Source: Gilliamella sp. wkB108
Lineage (GTDB): Bacteria > Pseudomonadota > Gammaproteobacteria > Enterobacterales > Orbaceae
DNA length: 64,000 bases
Direction of reading: 5' to 3'
Assembly: GCF_001690195.1 (NCBI RefSeq)
Contig: NZ_LZGM01000120.1
Span: 1-64,000, forward strand
Shown here: positions 47,238 through 56,374 of the stretch, piece by piece
Layout: the number at the start of each line of letters is the position of its first letter
Numbering within the stretch: position 1 is the stretch's first letter
Program-made: the position numbers and the translations under genes
Notes under the pieces: generated by a model
Told to the model about the DNA's origin: nothing
The model's input: the letters and a program-made list of their open reading frames with translations, nothing else
Database searches by the model: none

Positions 47238-48026
47238 AACAATATATTGTTCAATATTGTCTATAGGGAAATAGCCATTTAATATTGAAAGTACTTGTGA
47301 TTTAATCATTGGTAAAAGGAATGATTTATGCATAATGCCGCCCCCTAAAATAATTATATCGGGAGACAGGGTAAGGGTATAATTAACAATGGCTTGAGCC
47401 AAATAGTAGGCTTCTAACTCCCAAGCATTATGAGTATCAGGGATCGCTATAGGTTTCATATTCCATCTTTTCTCAATGGCAGGTCCGGCAGCTAAACCTT
47501 CTAAACAGTGCTTATGGTATGGACAATTACCAATATAATGATCATCTTCTCTTTTTTGAATAAAAATATGTCCAAGCTCTGGATGATGGCGACTATCAAT
47601 AATTTTTTTATTTATAATAATTCCGCCACCGATGCCTGTACCAATTGTAAGATAAATACAATTATTCGTATTGATAGCTGCACCTTTATGATATTCAGCA
47701 TAGGCCGCCACATTAACATCAGTATTTAAAGCAATTGGCACAGAAATATTATCGCTAAGCGCTTTTAATATATTAAAATTTCGCCAAGCCAATTTAGGTG
47801 TAGAAGTGATACAACCATAATTTGGGGATTGAATATTAATATCAATTGGTCCAAAACAGCCTAATCCCAAAGATTTGATTGTATGATTAGAAAAGAAATC
47901 AAATACCTTTTTTAGTGTACTATTGGGTTCATCTGTATCAATTGTAGTGTGATCTATAATATTTAAATTAAAATCCGAAATAGCACAAACGAACTTTGTA
48001 CCACCTGCTTCAATTGAACCTAGCAT
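47166..48026 (-). CDS. ROK-family sugar kinase (fructokinase type)
   Basis: This 286-residue protein has ROK features: IEAGGTKFVCAI (phosphate-binding loop), GLGCFGPID, NTDVNVAAYAEY with the catalytic Asp, TIGTGIGGGIIINKK, and the zinc motif formed by HPELGHI plus CPYHKHCLEGLAAGPAI. The HIxxxxx...CPYH pattern is typical of ROK fructokinases such as GmuE/ScrK of Firmicutes. It likely phosphorylates fructose or a related ketose in the cytoplasm. It lies downstream of deoR and the DUF4432 gene on the minus strand. Its 3' end is duplicated next door. Confidence 0.88.
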   Translation of the reverse strand: MLGSIEAGGTKFVCAISDFNLNIIDHTTIDTDEPNSTLKKVFDFFSNHTIKSLGLGCFGPIDINIQSPNYGCITSTPKLAWRNFNILKALSDNISVPIALNTDVNVAAYAEYHKGAAINTNNCIYLTIGTGIGGGIIINKKIIDSRHHPELGHIFIQKREDDHYIGNCPYHKHCLEGLAAGPAIEKRWNMKPIAIPDTHNAWELEAYYLAQAIVNYTLTLSPDIIILGGGIMHKSFLLPMIKSQVLSILNGYFPIDNIEQYIVLPKLGDKAGIIGGLLLAKELLQA

Positions 48027-48143
48027 CCGATCCTCCTTAATTATCTGTTTTATTTTAAATAATTTATATCAATATAATTATAAAATAAACTCCTTGTCTT
48101 GAGATATGATTTAACGCATTGATGCGTGACAATCTATCTTTAG

Positions 48144-49133
48144 TTAAATTGATCTAAATTTAAATGTTAATGATGTTGAAAAACTTTCAAGTGGTAACAA
48201 TGTTAACTGACTTTTAGATTCAGTAAGTGGGTAATCTAAACCAGGCTCTAATCCCAATACATATTCATTTTTTCCAAATTGATTCCACTGTGTTAAATAA
48301 GGCAACTGAGATGAATTAAATTGGCAAGAAACCATTAGTCCTAGTGGTTTATTTTTAATTGAAAACTGACTAATACCATGATCGGTTAATTGATGTAAAT
48401 AAACTTGCTCATCATAGTTATCTTGTGGTGTGGTTACATTAAGATAATGCTCAAATCCTTTTTCTGCATTCATATCACGAGGGCGAGTTTTTACTTCCGG
48501 TAAAATAATTTCACTCTCCGGCGATAAAAATGGGAAACCGAAATTAATATGGTATAACAAACGTAATGTTTCTTCTTTAAATGCTTGATTGGTTATCGTA
48601 TCAGTAATAGTAAATTCTGATGATTTGAGTGAGGTTTCTATCGTTCTTTGTAACTGTATATTTTCACCAAAAAATACCGCTTGTCTCATCGTTCCTTTTA
48701 CACGAATAATATAATCATCTTGTTGCCAAAACTCATCAATAGAAAATCGTTCCGCTCGAAGGTTAGAAATTGGCCCATGTAATCCATGTTTATTTGAAGG
48801 TGGACCTATGTGATTTAGTCCGCATGTCGTTAGCAGACCACAATGAAAATTTTTGAAAAAATCATAATCAGCATCGGATACCTTTTCAGGGTTTTGAAGG
48901 CCAACTTTAGAGATAGGCGCAATTGGGATCCCTTTAAATCGACAGAAACAAATATCCATACCACGATCTGGTAATACGCTGAAATTCAAGCCACTTGCGG
49001 TATGAATATCACATAAACGCATATTAAAACCTGGCCCATCATTTAATGTTGAACTGGTTGCCCCAGCTAACTGATGTATATCACCCACATATTGCAAAAA
49101 TTCTGTTCTGGTTAAATGATTGAACCAAGTCAT
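48144..49133 (-). CDS. DUF4432 aldose-epimerase-like protein
   Basis: This 329-residue protein has the galactose-mutarotase-like fold typical of DUF4432: LNDGPGFNMRLCDIHTASGLNF and LPDRGMDICFCRFKG near the N-terminus, CGLNHIGPP, HGLHGPISNLRAE, and a late VLGLEPGLDYPL. Members bind sugars or sugar derivatives; the reaction is not settled. It is 10 bases from the regulator gene and probably co-transcribed with it. The context suggests it conditions the sugar imported by the divergent PTS operon. Confidence 0.85.
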   Translation of the reverse strand: MTWFNHLTRTEFLQYVGDIHQLAGATSSTLNDGPGFNMRLCDIHTASGLNFSVLPDRGMDICFCRFKGIPIAPISKVGLQNPEKVSDADYDFFKNFHCGLLTTCGLNHIGPPSNKHGLHGPISNLRAERFSIDEFWQQDDYIIRVKGTMRQAVFFGENIQLQRTIETSLKSSEFTITDTITNQAFKEETLRLLYHINFGFPFLSPESEIILPEVKTRPRDMNAEKGFEHYLNVTTPQDNYDEQVYLHQLTDHGISQFSIKNKPLGLMVSCQFNSSQLPYLTQWNQFGKNEYVLGLEPGLDYPLTESKSQLTLLPLESFSTSLTFKFRSI

Positions 49134-49143
49134 TAATAACTCC

Positions 49144-49911
49144 TTATGAGGTTATAATATTGATGCTTTTTTTATAACGTTCAATGGTTTTTTGACTAAC
49201 TTTATCACTGGTAATGAGATAATCGACCTCAGCCAAACTAGCAAAACTCGATTTGGAAATAATATCGAATTTACTTGAGTCAATTAATGCAATAGCCTGC
49301 CGACTTCTAGATAAAAACTTTTTTTTATCAATAACTTCATTGTAATTATAATCGGAAAAACCATTATCTAATGAAATGCCTGAGGCAGAGAAGAAATATT
49401 TATCAATATTAAAGGCATTAATAATATTATCATCAAAAGAGTTTTGAACCGTGATAGATTTAGGTTTTAATAAACCGCCTATAATAACAACGGTTAAATT
49501 GGTGTTTTCCTTCAATTTAAAGGCGATATTTAAGCTTGTCGTAATGATTGTGATATTTTTTTCGATATGTTCTAGCTGTAGGGCGATTTCAAAGCAGGTT
49601 GAACTCGAATCAATCATTATTGTATCTTGATGATTTATCATCTTGGCAGCAATAGCGCCAATTTGTTTTTTTTCTTCTAAATTTTGTGCCTTCCGCTCCT
49701 CATAACTGGTTAATTTAGATACATCACTATTTGCTAAAACAATTCCACCATGTGTTCGTTCAATGTGTGGATTTAAGTTACAAATTAAGTCTAAATCACT
49801 CCTTATTGTAGGCATTGATACTTTAAATAAGTGTGATAATTCTTTAACAGTCACTGCTTTATCCGTTAAAACCTTTTTTATTATTATTTGTTGGCGTTCT
49901 TCAGCAAACAT
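49144..49911 (-). CDS. DeoR-family sugar-responsive repressor
   Basis: About 255 residues: winged helix EERQQIIIKKVLTDK then VKELSHLFKVSMPTIRSDL, and a DeoR sensor domain with IGAIAAKMI, DSSSTCFEIAL and GIDSSKF-like LIDSSKF. It should bind a sugar phosphate and control the divergent PTS operon. The open frame extends to 50013, but the added residues form a hydrophobic Phe-rich leader. GAGGTG four bases before ATG 49911 decides the start. The shared divergent promoter region is 49912-50093. Confidence 0.88.
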   Translation of the reverse strand: MFAEERQQIIIKKVLTDKAVTVKELSHLFKVSMPTIRSDLDLICNLNPHIERTHGGIVLANSDVSKLTSYEERKAQNLEEKKQIGAIAAKMINHQDTIMIDSSSTCFEIALQLEHIEKNITIITTSLNIAFKLKENTNLTVVIIGGLLKPKSITVQNSFDDNIINAFNIDKYFFSASGISLDNGFSDYNYNEVIDKKKFLSRSRQAIALIDSSKFDIISKSSFASLAEVDYLITSDKVSQKTIERYKKSINIITS

Positions 49912-50006
49912 TTTCACCTCATACATTAATTTTTTTTTAATTATAGGATATAAAAAATCAAAAAACAAACAAAAACAAAACAAGAAAAAGAAAGTAAAAA
50001 TAAATA

Positions 50007-50035
50007 TTGACAAATAAAGATAAATATAAAATTAT
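50007..50035 (+). promoter_or_regulatory. Candidate promoter of the aldolase-PTS operon
   Basis: A perfect -35 TTGACA (50007-50012) is followed after 17 bases by AATTAT (50030-50035) as a 4/6 -10 element. The aldolase ATG is about 55 bases on, with AAGGGGAG as ribosome site. Confidence 0.4.
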
Positions 50036-50093
50036 AAAGGAAAGTTATATTACGTGAGTTAATTATAAAATAAACATATTAAGGGGAGTTATT

Positions 50094-50966
50094 ATGTTAA
50101 TTACTGGTAAAGAGATATTGGATATAGCCCAAAAAAATAAATTTGCAATTCCCGCTTTTAATGCTGGAAGTGGTCAGTTATTTACAGCAGTAATGGAGAC
50201 CGCGGAGGAAATGAAAGCCCCATTTATGATGGCAATTCATCCCGATGAATTATCTTTCCTCAAAGACAGTTTTATTGGACAAGTATTATATGAGTGCAAC
50301 CATACCAAAATACCTGTCTGCCTCCATTTAGATCATGGCGCGAATATCAAACAAGTTATGCATGCTATCAAACTTGGATTTACATCAGTTATGATTGATG
50401 CCTCTCATAAACCCTTCGAAGAAAATATTCGTATTACCAAAGAAATTGTCAACATTGCTCATTTAGCCGGTGTTTCAGTTGAAGCGGAACTAGGTACTAT
50501 TGGGGATACAGGTAATACGGTTGAAGGTGGTGTCACAGAGATTATTTATACCGATCCATTAAAAGCTCAAGAATTTATTGCTGAAACAGGAATAGATTCT
50601 CTTGCCATTGCTATTGGTACCGCCCACGGCATTTACCCTAAGAACTTTGTACCAAAATTGCGTTTAGATATTCTAAAAGAAACCACAAAATTAGTTGATA
50701 TTCCATTAGTTTTACATGGTGGCTCAAGTAATTCAGATACCGAAATTGCCAGCGCCGTAGAACTTGGTATCGCTAAAATTAATATATCAAGTGATATTAA
50801 AATTTGTTTTGCTCAAAAATTACGTGAACTGCTCAATTCAGGAAATTCAGAAATTAGGGAGCCTAACGTATTATTCCCTGCCTGCATGTTGGAGACCAAA
50901 AAAGTAGCTAAGCAAAAAATTGAACTATTTAAAACCAATGATAAAGCAGGATTATATTATCTCTGA
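50094..50966 (+). CDS. Class II ketose-bisphosphate aldolase
   Basis: This 290-residue zinc aldolase has HLDHGAN (catalytic Asp and zinc His), EAELGTIG, IGTAHGIY (zinc His) and LHGGSSNS (zinc His, phosphate site), ending with NISSDIKICFAQ. It belongs to the GatY/KbaY/FbaA group, which cleaves ketose 1,6-bisphosphates or 1-phosphates to DHAP and an aldehyde. As first gene of a PTS operon with no dedicated phosphofructokinase, it may cleave the PTS product directly or after a second phosphorylation. Confidence 0.9.
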   Translation: MLITGKEILDIAQKNKFAIPAFNAGSGQLFTAVMETAEEMKAPFMMAIHPDELSFLKDSFIGQVLYECNHTKIPVCLHLDHGANIKQVMHAIKLGFTSVMIDASHKPFEENIRITKEIVNIAHLAGVSVEAELGTIGDTGNTVEGGVTEIIYTDPLKAQEFIAETGIDSLAIAIGTAHGIYPKNFVPKLRLDILKETTKLVDIPLVLHGGSSNSDTEIASAVELGIAKINISSDIKICFAQKLRELLNSGNSEIREPNVLFPACMLETKKVAKQKIELFKTNDKAGLYYL

Positions 50967-50987
50967 TTTGTCTTTATATGTACAAAA

Positions 50988-51013
50988 CTAATGAGTATAT
51001 AAATACTCATTAG
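50988..51013 (+). other. Intercistronic hairpin after the aldolase gene
   Basis: A perfect 11-bp stem: CTAATGAGTAT (50988-50998) and ATACTCATTAG (51003-51013), 4-base loop, no T tract. It is likely an mRNA processing or stability element. Confidence 0.6.
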
Positions 51014-51047
51014 TGACAAACCATTCTAATAAATTGTGAGGTAATCA

Positions 51048-51500
51048 ATGTCGTTAGCTAATATTTTAGATAAAAAAATTATCGTCACGGATCTTGATGC
51101 AAAAACCAAAGAACAAGCTTTAACTTATCTTTCGCAAACCTTATATGACAATGGATATATTAATGATATTCCTTCATTTTTAGATGATATTTATTACAGA
51201 GAATCATTAGGCCCAACAGGAATTGGTAATTTTATCGCAATCCCGCATGGACAAAGTGAAAGTGTTATTAAAAATGGAATAGCAATTGGTAAATTCAATC
51301 AAGTCATTCCATGGGAAACATTGGATGATAAAGGTGTAAAACTTATTTTCCTTTTTTCTGTTAATGCCAAAAGTGATGGCGCAAATGAGCATTTAATGCT
51401 GTTAGCTTCTTTAGCTGGAAAATTAGGCAATGATGAAGTCGTTAATGAGCTACTTAATGCTAAAAATACACAGGAGATAATGTCAATTTTTACAAAATAG
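51048..51500 (+). CDS. PTS fructose-type EIIA
   Basis: This 150-residue cytoplasmic phosphocarrier of the fructose/mannitol EIIA (PTS_EIIA_2) type has the phosphorylated His in IAIPHGQSESV near residue 67, preceded by the family segment YYRESLGPTGIGN. It passes phosphate from HPr to the IIB protein encoded next. No HPr (FPr) domain is fused. Confidence 0.92.
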   Translation: MSLANILDKKIIVTDLDAKTKEQALTYLSQTLYDNGYINDIPSFLDDIYYRESLGPTGIGNFIAIPHGQSESVIKNGIAIGKFNQVIPWETLDDKGVKLIFLFSVNAKSDGANEHLMLLASLAGKLGNDEVVNELLNAKNTQEIMSIFTK

Positions 51501-51514
51501 AAATCAATGAAACA

Positions 51515-51546
51515 AGAAAATTTCAATATTTTTAAATTTTCTTTTT
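51515..51546 (+). other. Hairpin between EIIA and EIIB genes
   Basis: AGAAAATTT (51515-51523) and AAATTTTCT (51534-51542) flank a 10-base loop, followed by a short T run. It could be a partial terminator that lowers downstream expression. Confidence 0.45.
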
Positions 51547-51595
51547 GTTGTAACAGTATTAACTAATTTAAGCATTCTAATAAAGGAGAAGTGTT

Positions 51596-51913
51596 ATGAA
51601 TATCATTGGAATTGCTGCATGTACAGCAGGTATTGCGCACACTTATATAGCTAAGGAAAAATTGATTACAGCCGCTAAAAATGCAGGTCATTCAATTCAT
51701 ATAGAAACCCAAGGCACAATTGGAATTCAAGACCCTATCCCAGAAGATCTTATTAAAAATGCAGATGTTGTTATCTTAGCAATTGATGTCAAAGTATCGG
51801 GAACAGAACGATTCAAAAATAAAAAAGTTGTAGAAGTACCAACTGAAATAGTTATCAAATCACCGAATAAATTTATCAAGAAAATTGAAGAGATGGTTAA
51901 TCAATCTGTATAA
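51596..51913 (+). CDS. PTS fructose-type EIIB
   Basis: A 105-residue stand-alone IIB. The phosphorylated cysteine is Cys9 in GIAACTAGIAHTYIAKE, the fructose-family motif (CPTGIAHT in classical members). AAGGAG precedes the ATG and the IIC gene follows 14 bases later. It phosphorylates the sugar bound to IIC. Confidence 0.92.
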   Translation: MNIIGIAACTAGIAHTYIAKEKLITAAKNAGHSIHIETQGTIGIQDPIPEDLIKNADVVILAIDVKVSGTERFKNKKVVEVPTEIVIKSPNKFIKKIEEMVNQSV

Positions 51914-51927
51914 ACCAGAGGTGCAGT

Positions 51928-53022
51928 ATGAATAGTATTAAATTAATTGAGCTTAAACGCCATGCTTTAACTGCGATATCGTATTTAATTCCGATTGTAG
52001 TCAGTGCAGGGTTTTCTTTAGCTATTGGTAGCCTGTTTGGTGGCCAAAAAATCGATAATATCCATAATGGTTTTAACGTATTTGATGCTCTTTTTACCAT
52101 GGGAGTATTAGTTTTAGGTTTATTACCCGTTGTTATCTCAACCGGCATTGCATTTTCTATTGCTGATAAACCAGGGATTGCACCGGGCTTTTTGACCGGA
52201 CTTGTTGCAATTAATATTGGTGCAGGTTTTATTGGTGGTTTCATAGGCGGTTATATTGCTGGTTATATCGCACTACTAATGCGAGAAAAAATTAAGGTCC
52301 CTTCTTGGGCAGAAGGTTTAAGACCAATGTTAATCATTCCATTACTCTCAACGTTTTTTATGGGATTTGTAATGTATTATATTATCGGTATGCCAATTGC
52401 CTATTTAACCGATTTACTCACAGTTTATTTGAATAATTTAGATACCAGTGAAAAAGTAATGTACGGCATGATTATAGGTATTTTATCAGGTATTGATTAT
52501 GGCGGACCAATAAATAAAACAGTGGTGATATTCTTATTATCATTGGGTGTTAATGGGTATGAACCATTAGCTGTTATGATCTTAGCCTCAATGGTTACCC
52601 CTTTTGGTATGACAATGGCTTATTTTTTCCAAAAAATATTCAAGAAAAACATCTATACTCGTAATGAAGTCGAAACGCTCAAAACTGCCTTTCCTATGGG
52701 AGTATGTCAAATAACTGAAGGATGTTATCCAATTATTTTTAATGATTTATTACGATGCCTTATTGCTACAGGTTTAGGAGGAGCAGTGGGTGGTGCGTTA
52801 AGTATGATGTGGGGAAGCGGTACACCAGCACCAGCCGGTGGTCTATTTGCGATGTTTACCATGTCAAATCCATTCTATTGGTTTATTTCATTAATGGTTG
52901 GATCATTTGTTACTGCAATTGTTCTTTTTTGCCTAAAAAAATCAGTTGGTTTAGATGATGAGATGATGCTAACTATCGATGATGAAAAAGATGTAGATCT
53001 ATCCTCAATCAAAATTAGTTAA
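51928..53022 (+). CDS. PTS fructose-type EIIC permease
   Basis: This 364-residue inner-membrane permease has 8-10 helices. Fructose-family motifs are ISTGIAFSIADKPGIAPGF and DYGGPINKTV, plus ITEGCYPII near residue 260. It moves the sugar across the membrane while IIB phosphorylates it. The real substrate is uncertain: fructose-family permeases also carry other ketoses. AGAGGTG precedes the ATG. Confidence 0.92.
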   Translation: MNSIKLIELKRHALTAISYLIPIVVSAGFSLAIGSLFGGQKIDNIHNGFNVFDALFTMGVLVLGLLPVVISTGIAFSIADKPGIAPGFLTGLVAINIGAGFIGGFIGGYIAGYIALLMREKIKVPSWAEGLRPMLIIPLLSTFFMGFVMYYIIGMPIAYLTDLLTVYLNNLDTSEKVMYGMIIGILSGIDYGGPINKTVVIFLLSLGVNGYEPLAVMILASMVTPFGMTMAYFFQKIFKKNIYTRNEVETLKTAFPMGVCQITEGCYPIIFNDLLRCLIATGLGGAVGGALSMMWGSGTPAPAGGLFAMFTMSNPFYWFISLMVGSFVTAIVLFCLKKSVGLDDEMMLTIDDEKDVDLSSIKIS

Positions 53023-53038
53023 CAACATTGACTATGTT

Positions 53039-53067
53039 ATTGCTCTAATCATAGAGATTAGAGCAAT
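53039..53067 (+). other. Intercistronic hairpin before the D-lyxose isomerase gene
   Basis: A perfect 12-bp stem: ATTGCTCTAATC (53039-53050) and GATTAGAGCAAT (53056-53067), 5-base loop, no T tract. Confidence 0.65.
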
Positions 53068-53091
53068 CAAGGAATTAGAAAAGGAAATTTT

Positions 53092-53637
53092 ATGACCATG
53101 ATCACTCAAGAGTATAAAACAAGGGTAAAATCGCTATACAAAAAATCTGACATCATATTCACTCCAGAGGAAATAGATCAAATTGAGTATGCCGATTTTG
53201 GTCTGAATAATATTGAAAACGAAGGGCTTAATCTGATTATTTATGTGAATACGGACAGATATTGTGCCAAAGAAATGGTGTTATTACCTAACCAAGCCTG
53301 CCCAGAGCATCGTCACCCAGATTTATCAAAAGCTAAAGGCAAACAAGAAACATTTCGTTGTCGTTGGGGGCAAGTGTTCCTTTATGTTGAGGGTGAGGAT
53401 AAAGGCATATCGACCTCTTTACCTCAAGGGGAAAATCAACCTTATTACACAGTAAGAAAAGAAATTATACTAATGCCAGGACAACAGTATACGATTGATC
53501 CAAATATTAAACATTGGTTTAAAGCCGGAAGTGAAGGGGCGGTGATTAGTGAATTCTCATCCACCAGTTATGATGAATTTGATATTTTTACCAACCCCAA
53601 CATTCGCCGAGAAGCACAAGACAAAATAACCAATTAA
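53092..53637 (+). CDS. D-lyxose ketol-isomerase family cupin
   Basis: This 181-residue cupin has a metal site built from HRHPD (two His), the Glu of KQETFRCRWG and the His of IKHWF, as in D-lyxose isomerases (YdaE, E. coli O157 z5688). These interconvert D-lyxose and D-xylulose, and D-mannose and D-fructose, with Mn. As the last gene of the operon it may link a free aldose to the ketose kinase encoded across the regulator. A terminator follows at 53658. Confidence 0.87.
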   Translation: MTMITQEYKTRVKSLYKKSDIIFTPEEIDQIEYADFGLNNIENEGLNLIIYVNTDRYCAKEMVLLPNQACPEHRHPDLSKAKGKQETFRCRWGQVFLYVEGEDKGISTSLPQGENQPYYTVRKEIILMPGQQYTIDPNIKHWFKAGSEGAVISEFSSTSYDEFDIFTNPNIRREAQDKITN

Positions 53638-53657
53638 AGAGTCAGTTTGTTATTTTC

Positions 53658-53691
53658 AAATTAACACTAGCTACTAAGTTAGTGTTAATTT
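53658..53691 (+). terminator. Terminator of the sugar operon
   Basis: A perfect 12-bp stem: AAATTAACACTA (53658-53669) and TAGTGTTAATTT (53680-53691), then CTCTT. Confidence 0.65.
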
Positions 53692-54046
53692 CTCTTATCT
53701 GTATTAATTAAAATACAATAGTGTTCAATAACCGTTGTTTTTATTACCTTTGAAAACAAACAGAGATAGGCGTTAATTTGCAAATATCCAATCAAAGGAT
53801 TGAACGCAAAACAGGACAATAAAATACCTTGGTAAGCACTGGTTTATTTACTTTCTGGCAGTTAACCAAGCGCTCAAGATTTACAAGGTTATTATCAATC
53901 AATAATTCAAAATTATTTAGTTATCGACATAATAAGTTGTTAAAAACAGGTTGTACCAATCGATAATAAGAAAAGTAAACGCAGTCAATTGTTTAGCGTT
54001 TGCTATCAAAATTAACTAACCTTTCAAACAAACATCTAGTTGCAAT
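53692..54046. other. Gene-free region
   Basis: I see no gene, strong promoter or further hairpin in this stretch, which separates the sugar operon from the convergent regulator gene. Confidence 0.5.
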
Positions 54047-54757
54047 CTAGGATAAAGTCTCATGTATTTCAAATGGTGAATTATTAATAGCATGAAGTTT
54101 AGTTAGGCCTAATCGGGTAATAGTCAATTCACGACGATTAATATCTTGTTTGAACCAAGCTTGTTGTAGCATTGTTTCAAGTAGTAGCGATCCTAATTGC
54201 CCGCCAATATGATCGCGATGTTCGGTAAAATCTATGCAGCGTTTACCCACAATGTTACTATTAAAGGATTCTGGTAATAATTGCTGTTGAATAAAAAAAT
54301 CCTTCCCTTGTTCAGTAATTAAAAACAGATCTTCTTGAATTGTTATTATGTTATTTTGTAGCAATGATTGCGTGAATGCTACCGAGCATGATCCGGCTAA
54401 ATGTTTATAACAAGTTCTAGCTTGCTGAAATTTTTGTTTGCTGTTGTTATTGGTTAAATACAAATAATCTTTGGGTGGAATGATTCTAAAAGTTGATTCA
54501 ATAAAATCAGCAGTATCTTGATTTTTTATTTCATAGTAATGGTGTTTACCACAAGTTCTTTGATGAATAAGTTGGGCATCTTCTAATTTTTTTAAATGAA
54601 ACCGCGTCGCTGACGGTGACAAATTTAATTGTTTTGCCAACCATGATGCACACAAGGATCTACCATTCATTAATTCACTGATAATCATTACTCGATTAGC
54701 GTCCGACATAACATCGGAAAAATGGATTAAATCTTCACAATATATTTTTTTACTCAT
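54047..54757 (-). CDS. ArsR-like winged-helix transcriptional regulator
   Basis: About 236 residues. The N-terminal ArsR-type DNA-binding domain reads FSDVMSDANRVMIISELMNG, then LAKQLNLSPSATRFHLKKLEDAQLI with a wing at GKHHYYEIKN. The C-terminal 120 residues are of unknown fold, with three cysteines (near RTCYKHLAGSC and GKRC) that could sense metal or redox. A longer frame reaches 54796, but I choose the ATG opening SKKIYCEDL. It is divergent from an MFS gene, its probable target. Confidence 0.8.
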   Translation of the reverse strand: MSKKIYCEDLIHFSDVMSDANRVMIISELMNGRSLCASWLAKQLNLSPSATRFHLKKLEDAQLIHQRTCGKHHYYEIKNQDTADFIESTFRIIPPKDYLYLTNNNSKQKFQQARTCYKHLAGSCSVAFTQSLLQNNIITIQEDLFLITEQGKDFFIQQQLLPESFNSNIVGKRCIDFTEHRDHIGGQLGSLLLETMLQQAWFKQDINRRELTITRLGLTKLHAINNSPFEIHETLS

Positions 54758-54907
54758 CGATTTAATGGTACTCCAATAAATTATTAATCTGCACAATCTT
54801 ACTCTGCTTTTGCATTATATGTTTCAACTTAATTTTAAACATAATTAGCTAATCATAAATAAACTTATGAAATTGTTATTAACAATACAATTTATAGTAG
54901 GTAGCTC

Positions 54908-56125
54908 ATGAGTAATCAACCCACTGAGGCAACTCCCATTTATTCTATTTATATTATTTGTTGTTTAGGTTTATTTTTATCAACACTTGATACCGGAATT
55001 ATAAATTTAGTGCTAAATGCATTGGCAATTAGCTTTGCGGTTTCATTAACGTTTATAGGGTTATCGGTTACGCTATATTTATTGTTTTTGATTATTTTTC
55101 TTATACCTAGTGGTTGGTTTGGTGATGTATATGGGCAAAAAACTGCGTTGGTGTTAGGATTTTTGTTGTTTGCTATAACCTCATTTTTAGCTGGGATCAG
55201 TGAATTTGCTTGGCAATTTATTTTAGTTCGTTGTGGTCAAGGGATAGCTGCAGCATTATTACAGGCAAATTGTTTAGGATTAGCTGGAATACAATCGACT
55301 AAGCAAAAATTACAATTAAATACTGTGATTATGTTAGCTATTAGTATAGGACCAATATTGGGACCGGCTTTAAGTGGTTTCATTTTACAATATTGGCAAT
55401 GGCGACTACTGTTTTTTATTAATGTTCCTTTATGTGTGTTAGGGCTTGCCGTGACATTATCAATGACCAAATCAACTAACAGCTCGCATTGTTCCTGTTA
55501 TTGGTTGCCATTAAAGTTATTACTTAAATCAGCCATTAGGTATGTGGTAATTGGTAGTTTTATATTTGGATTTACTGCCGGAGTTATTTTTTCAGTTTCT
55601 CCGATTATGTTGATTCAAGAAACTAATTATCATATTGATATTATAGGATTAATTTGTATGGCTTCGCCGGTTGGAGTGATTTTAAGTGTATTGATTAAAA
55701 AATTATTGGTTAACGATGTTAACCAAATAATCTTGTTCTATGCTTTACCGACAATGTTGCTGGCATTTACCTTATTTTGGGTTACAAGTTTGAATATTTC
55801 AGTTTTTAATTATGTTGGCTCAGCTTTATTATATGGTATTGGTGGTGGGTTATTACAAAGTTCATTAATTCAGATAGCAATGCAACAACAACCAGATAAA
55901 CAATCTACTGTTGGTGGAATGTTAAGATTTTCCCAAAATTTAGGTATTATTTTGGGTGCTGAGTATGCATTATTTATCTTAGAAACAAATAAGATTAATG
56001 ATGATTTGGCACAGAAAGCGGAAATGTATCAACAATTATGGGGGGTAACTCTCATGATATTAATCTGTATGTTTTTTTATTCGTTCAGATATAACCCAAA
56101 AAGTAAAAATAGTGATAGCCATTGA
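54908..56125 (+). CDS. MFS transporter, drug-resistance type
   Basis: A 405-residue permease of 12 predicted helices. The first helix carries LSTLDTGIINLVLNALAISF, like the DHA exporter motif 'TxLDxxIvNvALP'. The loop GWFGDVYGQKTALVLG is the MFS A motif. GPILGPALSGFILQYWQWR is motif C of antiporters. It probably exports a toxic compound under control of the divergent ArsR-like protein 150 bases away. Confidence 0.85.
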   Translation: MSNQPTEATPIYSIYIICCLGLFLSTLDTGIINLVLNALAISFAVSLTFIGLSVTLYLLFLIIFLIPSGWFGDVYGQKTALVLGFLLFAITSFLAGISEFAWQFILVRCGQGIAAALLQANCLGLAGIQSTKQKLQLNTVIMLAISIGPILGPALSGFILQYWQWRLLFFINVPLCVLGLAVTLSMTKSTNSSHCSCYWLPLKLLLKSAIRYVVIGSFIFGFTAGVIFSVSPIMLIQETNYHIDIIGLICMASPVGVILSVLIKKLLVNDVNQIILFYALPTMLLAFTLFWVTSLNISVFNYVGSALLYGIGGGLLQSSLIQIAMQQQPDKQSTVGGMLRFSQNLGIILGAEYALFILETNKINDDLAQKAEMYQQLWGVTLMILICMFFYSFRYNPKSKNSDSH

Positions 56126-56374
56126 AATGGCTAAAGTTGTCAATATCTGGTATTACGCATCGAAATTAATCCTAATAATGTAATGATAAAGAGTAAAAGT
56201 TTAGGCATAAATTAATACATAATATTCTGTAGATCATTTTGTAATTATAATTCAAGTATTTCCGAGAGTGATGATTTAATCGAGCCATAACAATTATTGT
56301 ACTAATAAAAGGATGATTTACAGTAATATAACGCCAATTAAATTTGAAATATAGCAAATAAAAAGGAAACAAAA

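Noticed and set aside
56172..56372. 66-codon minus-strand frame
   Set aside because: Lies in the promoter region of the exported DKNYY-like gene, very AT-rich, no ribosome site or domain.
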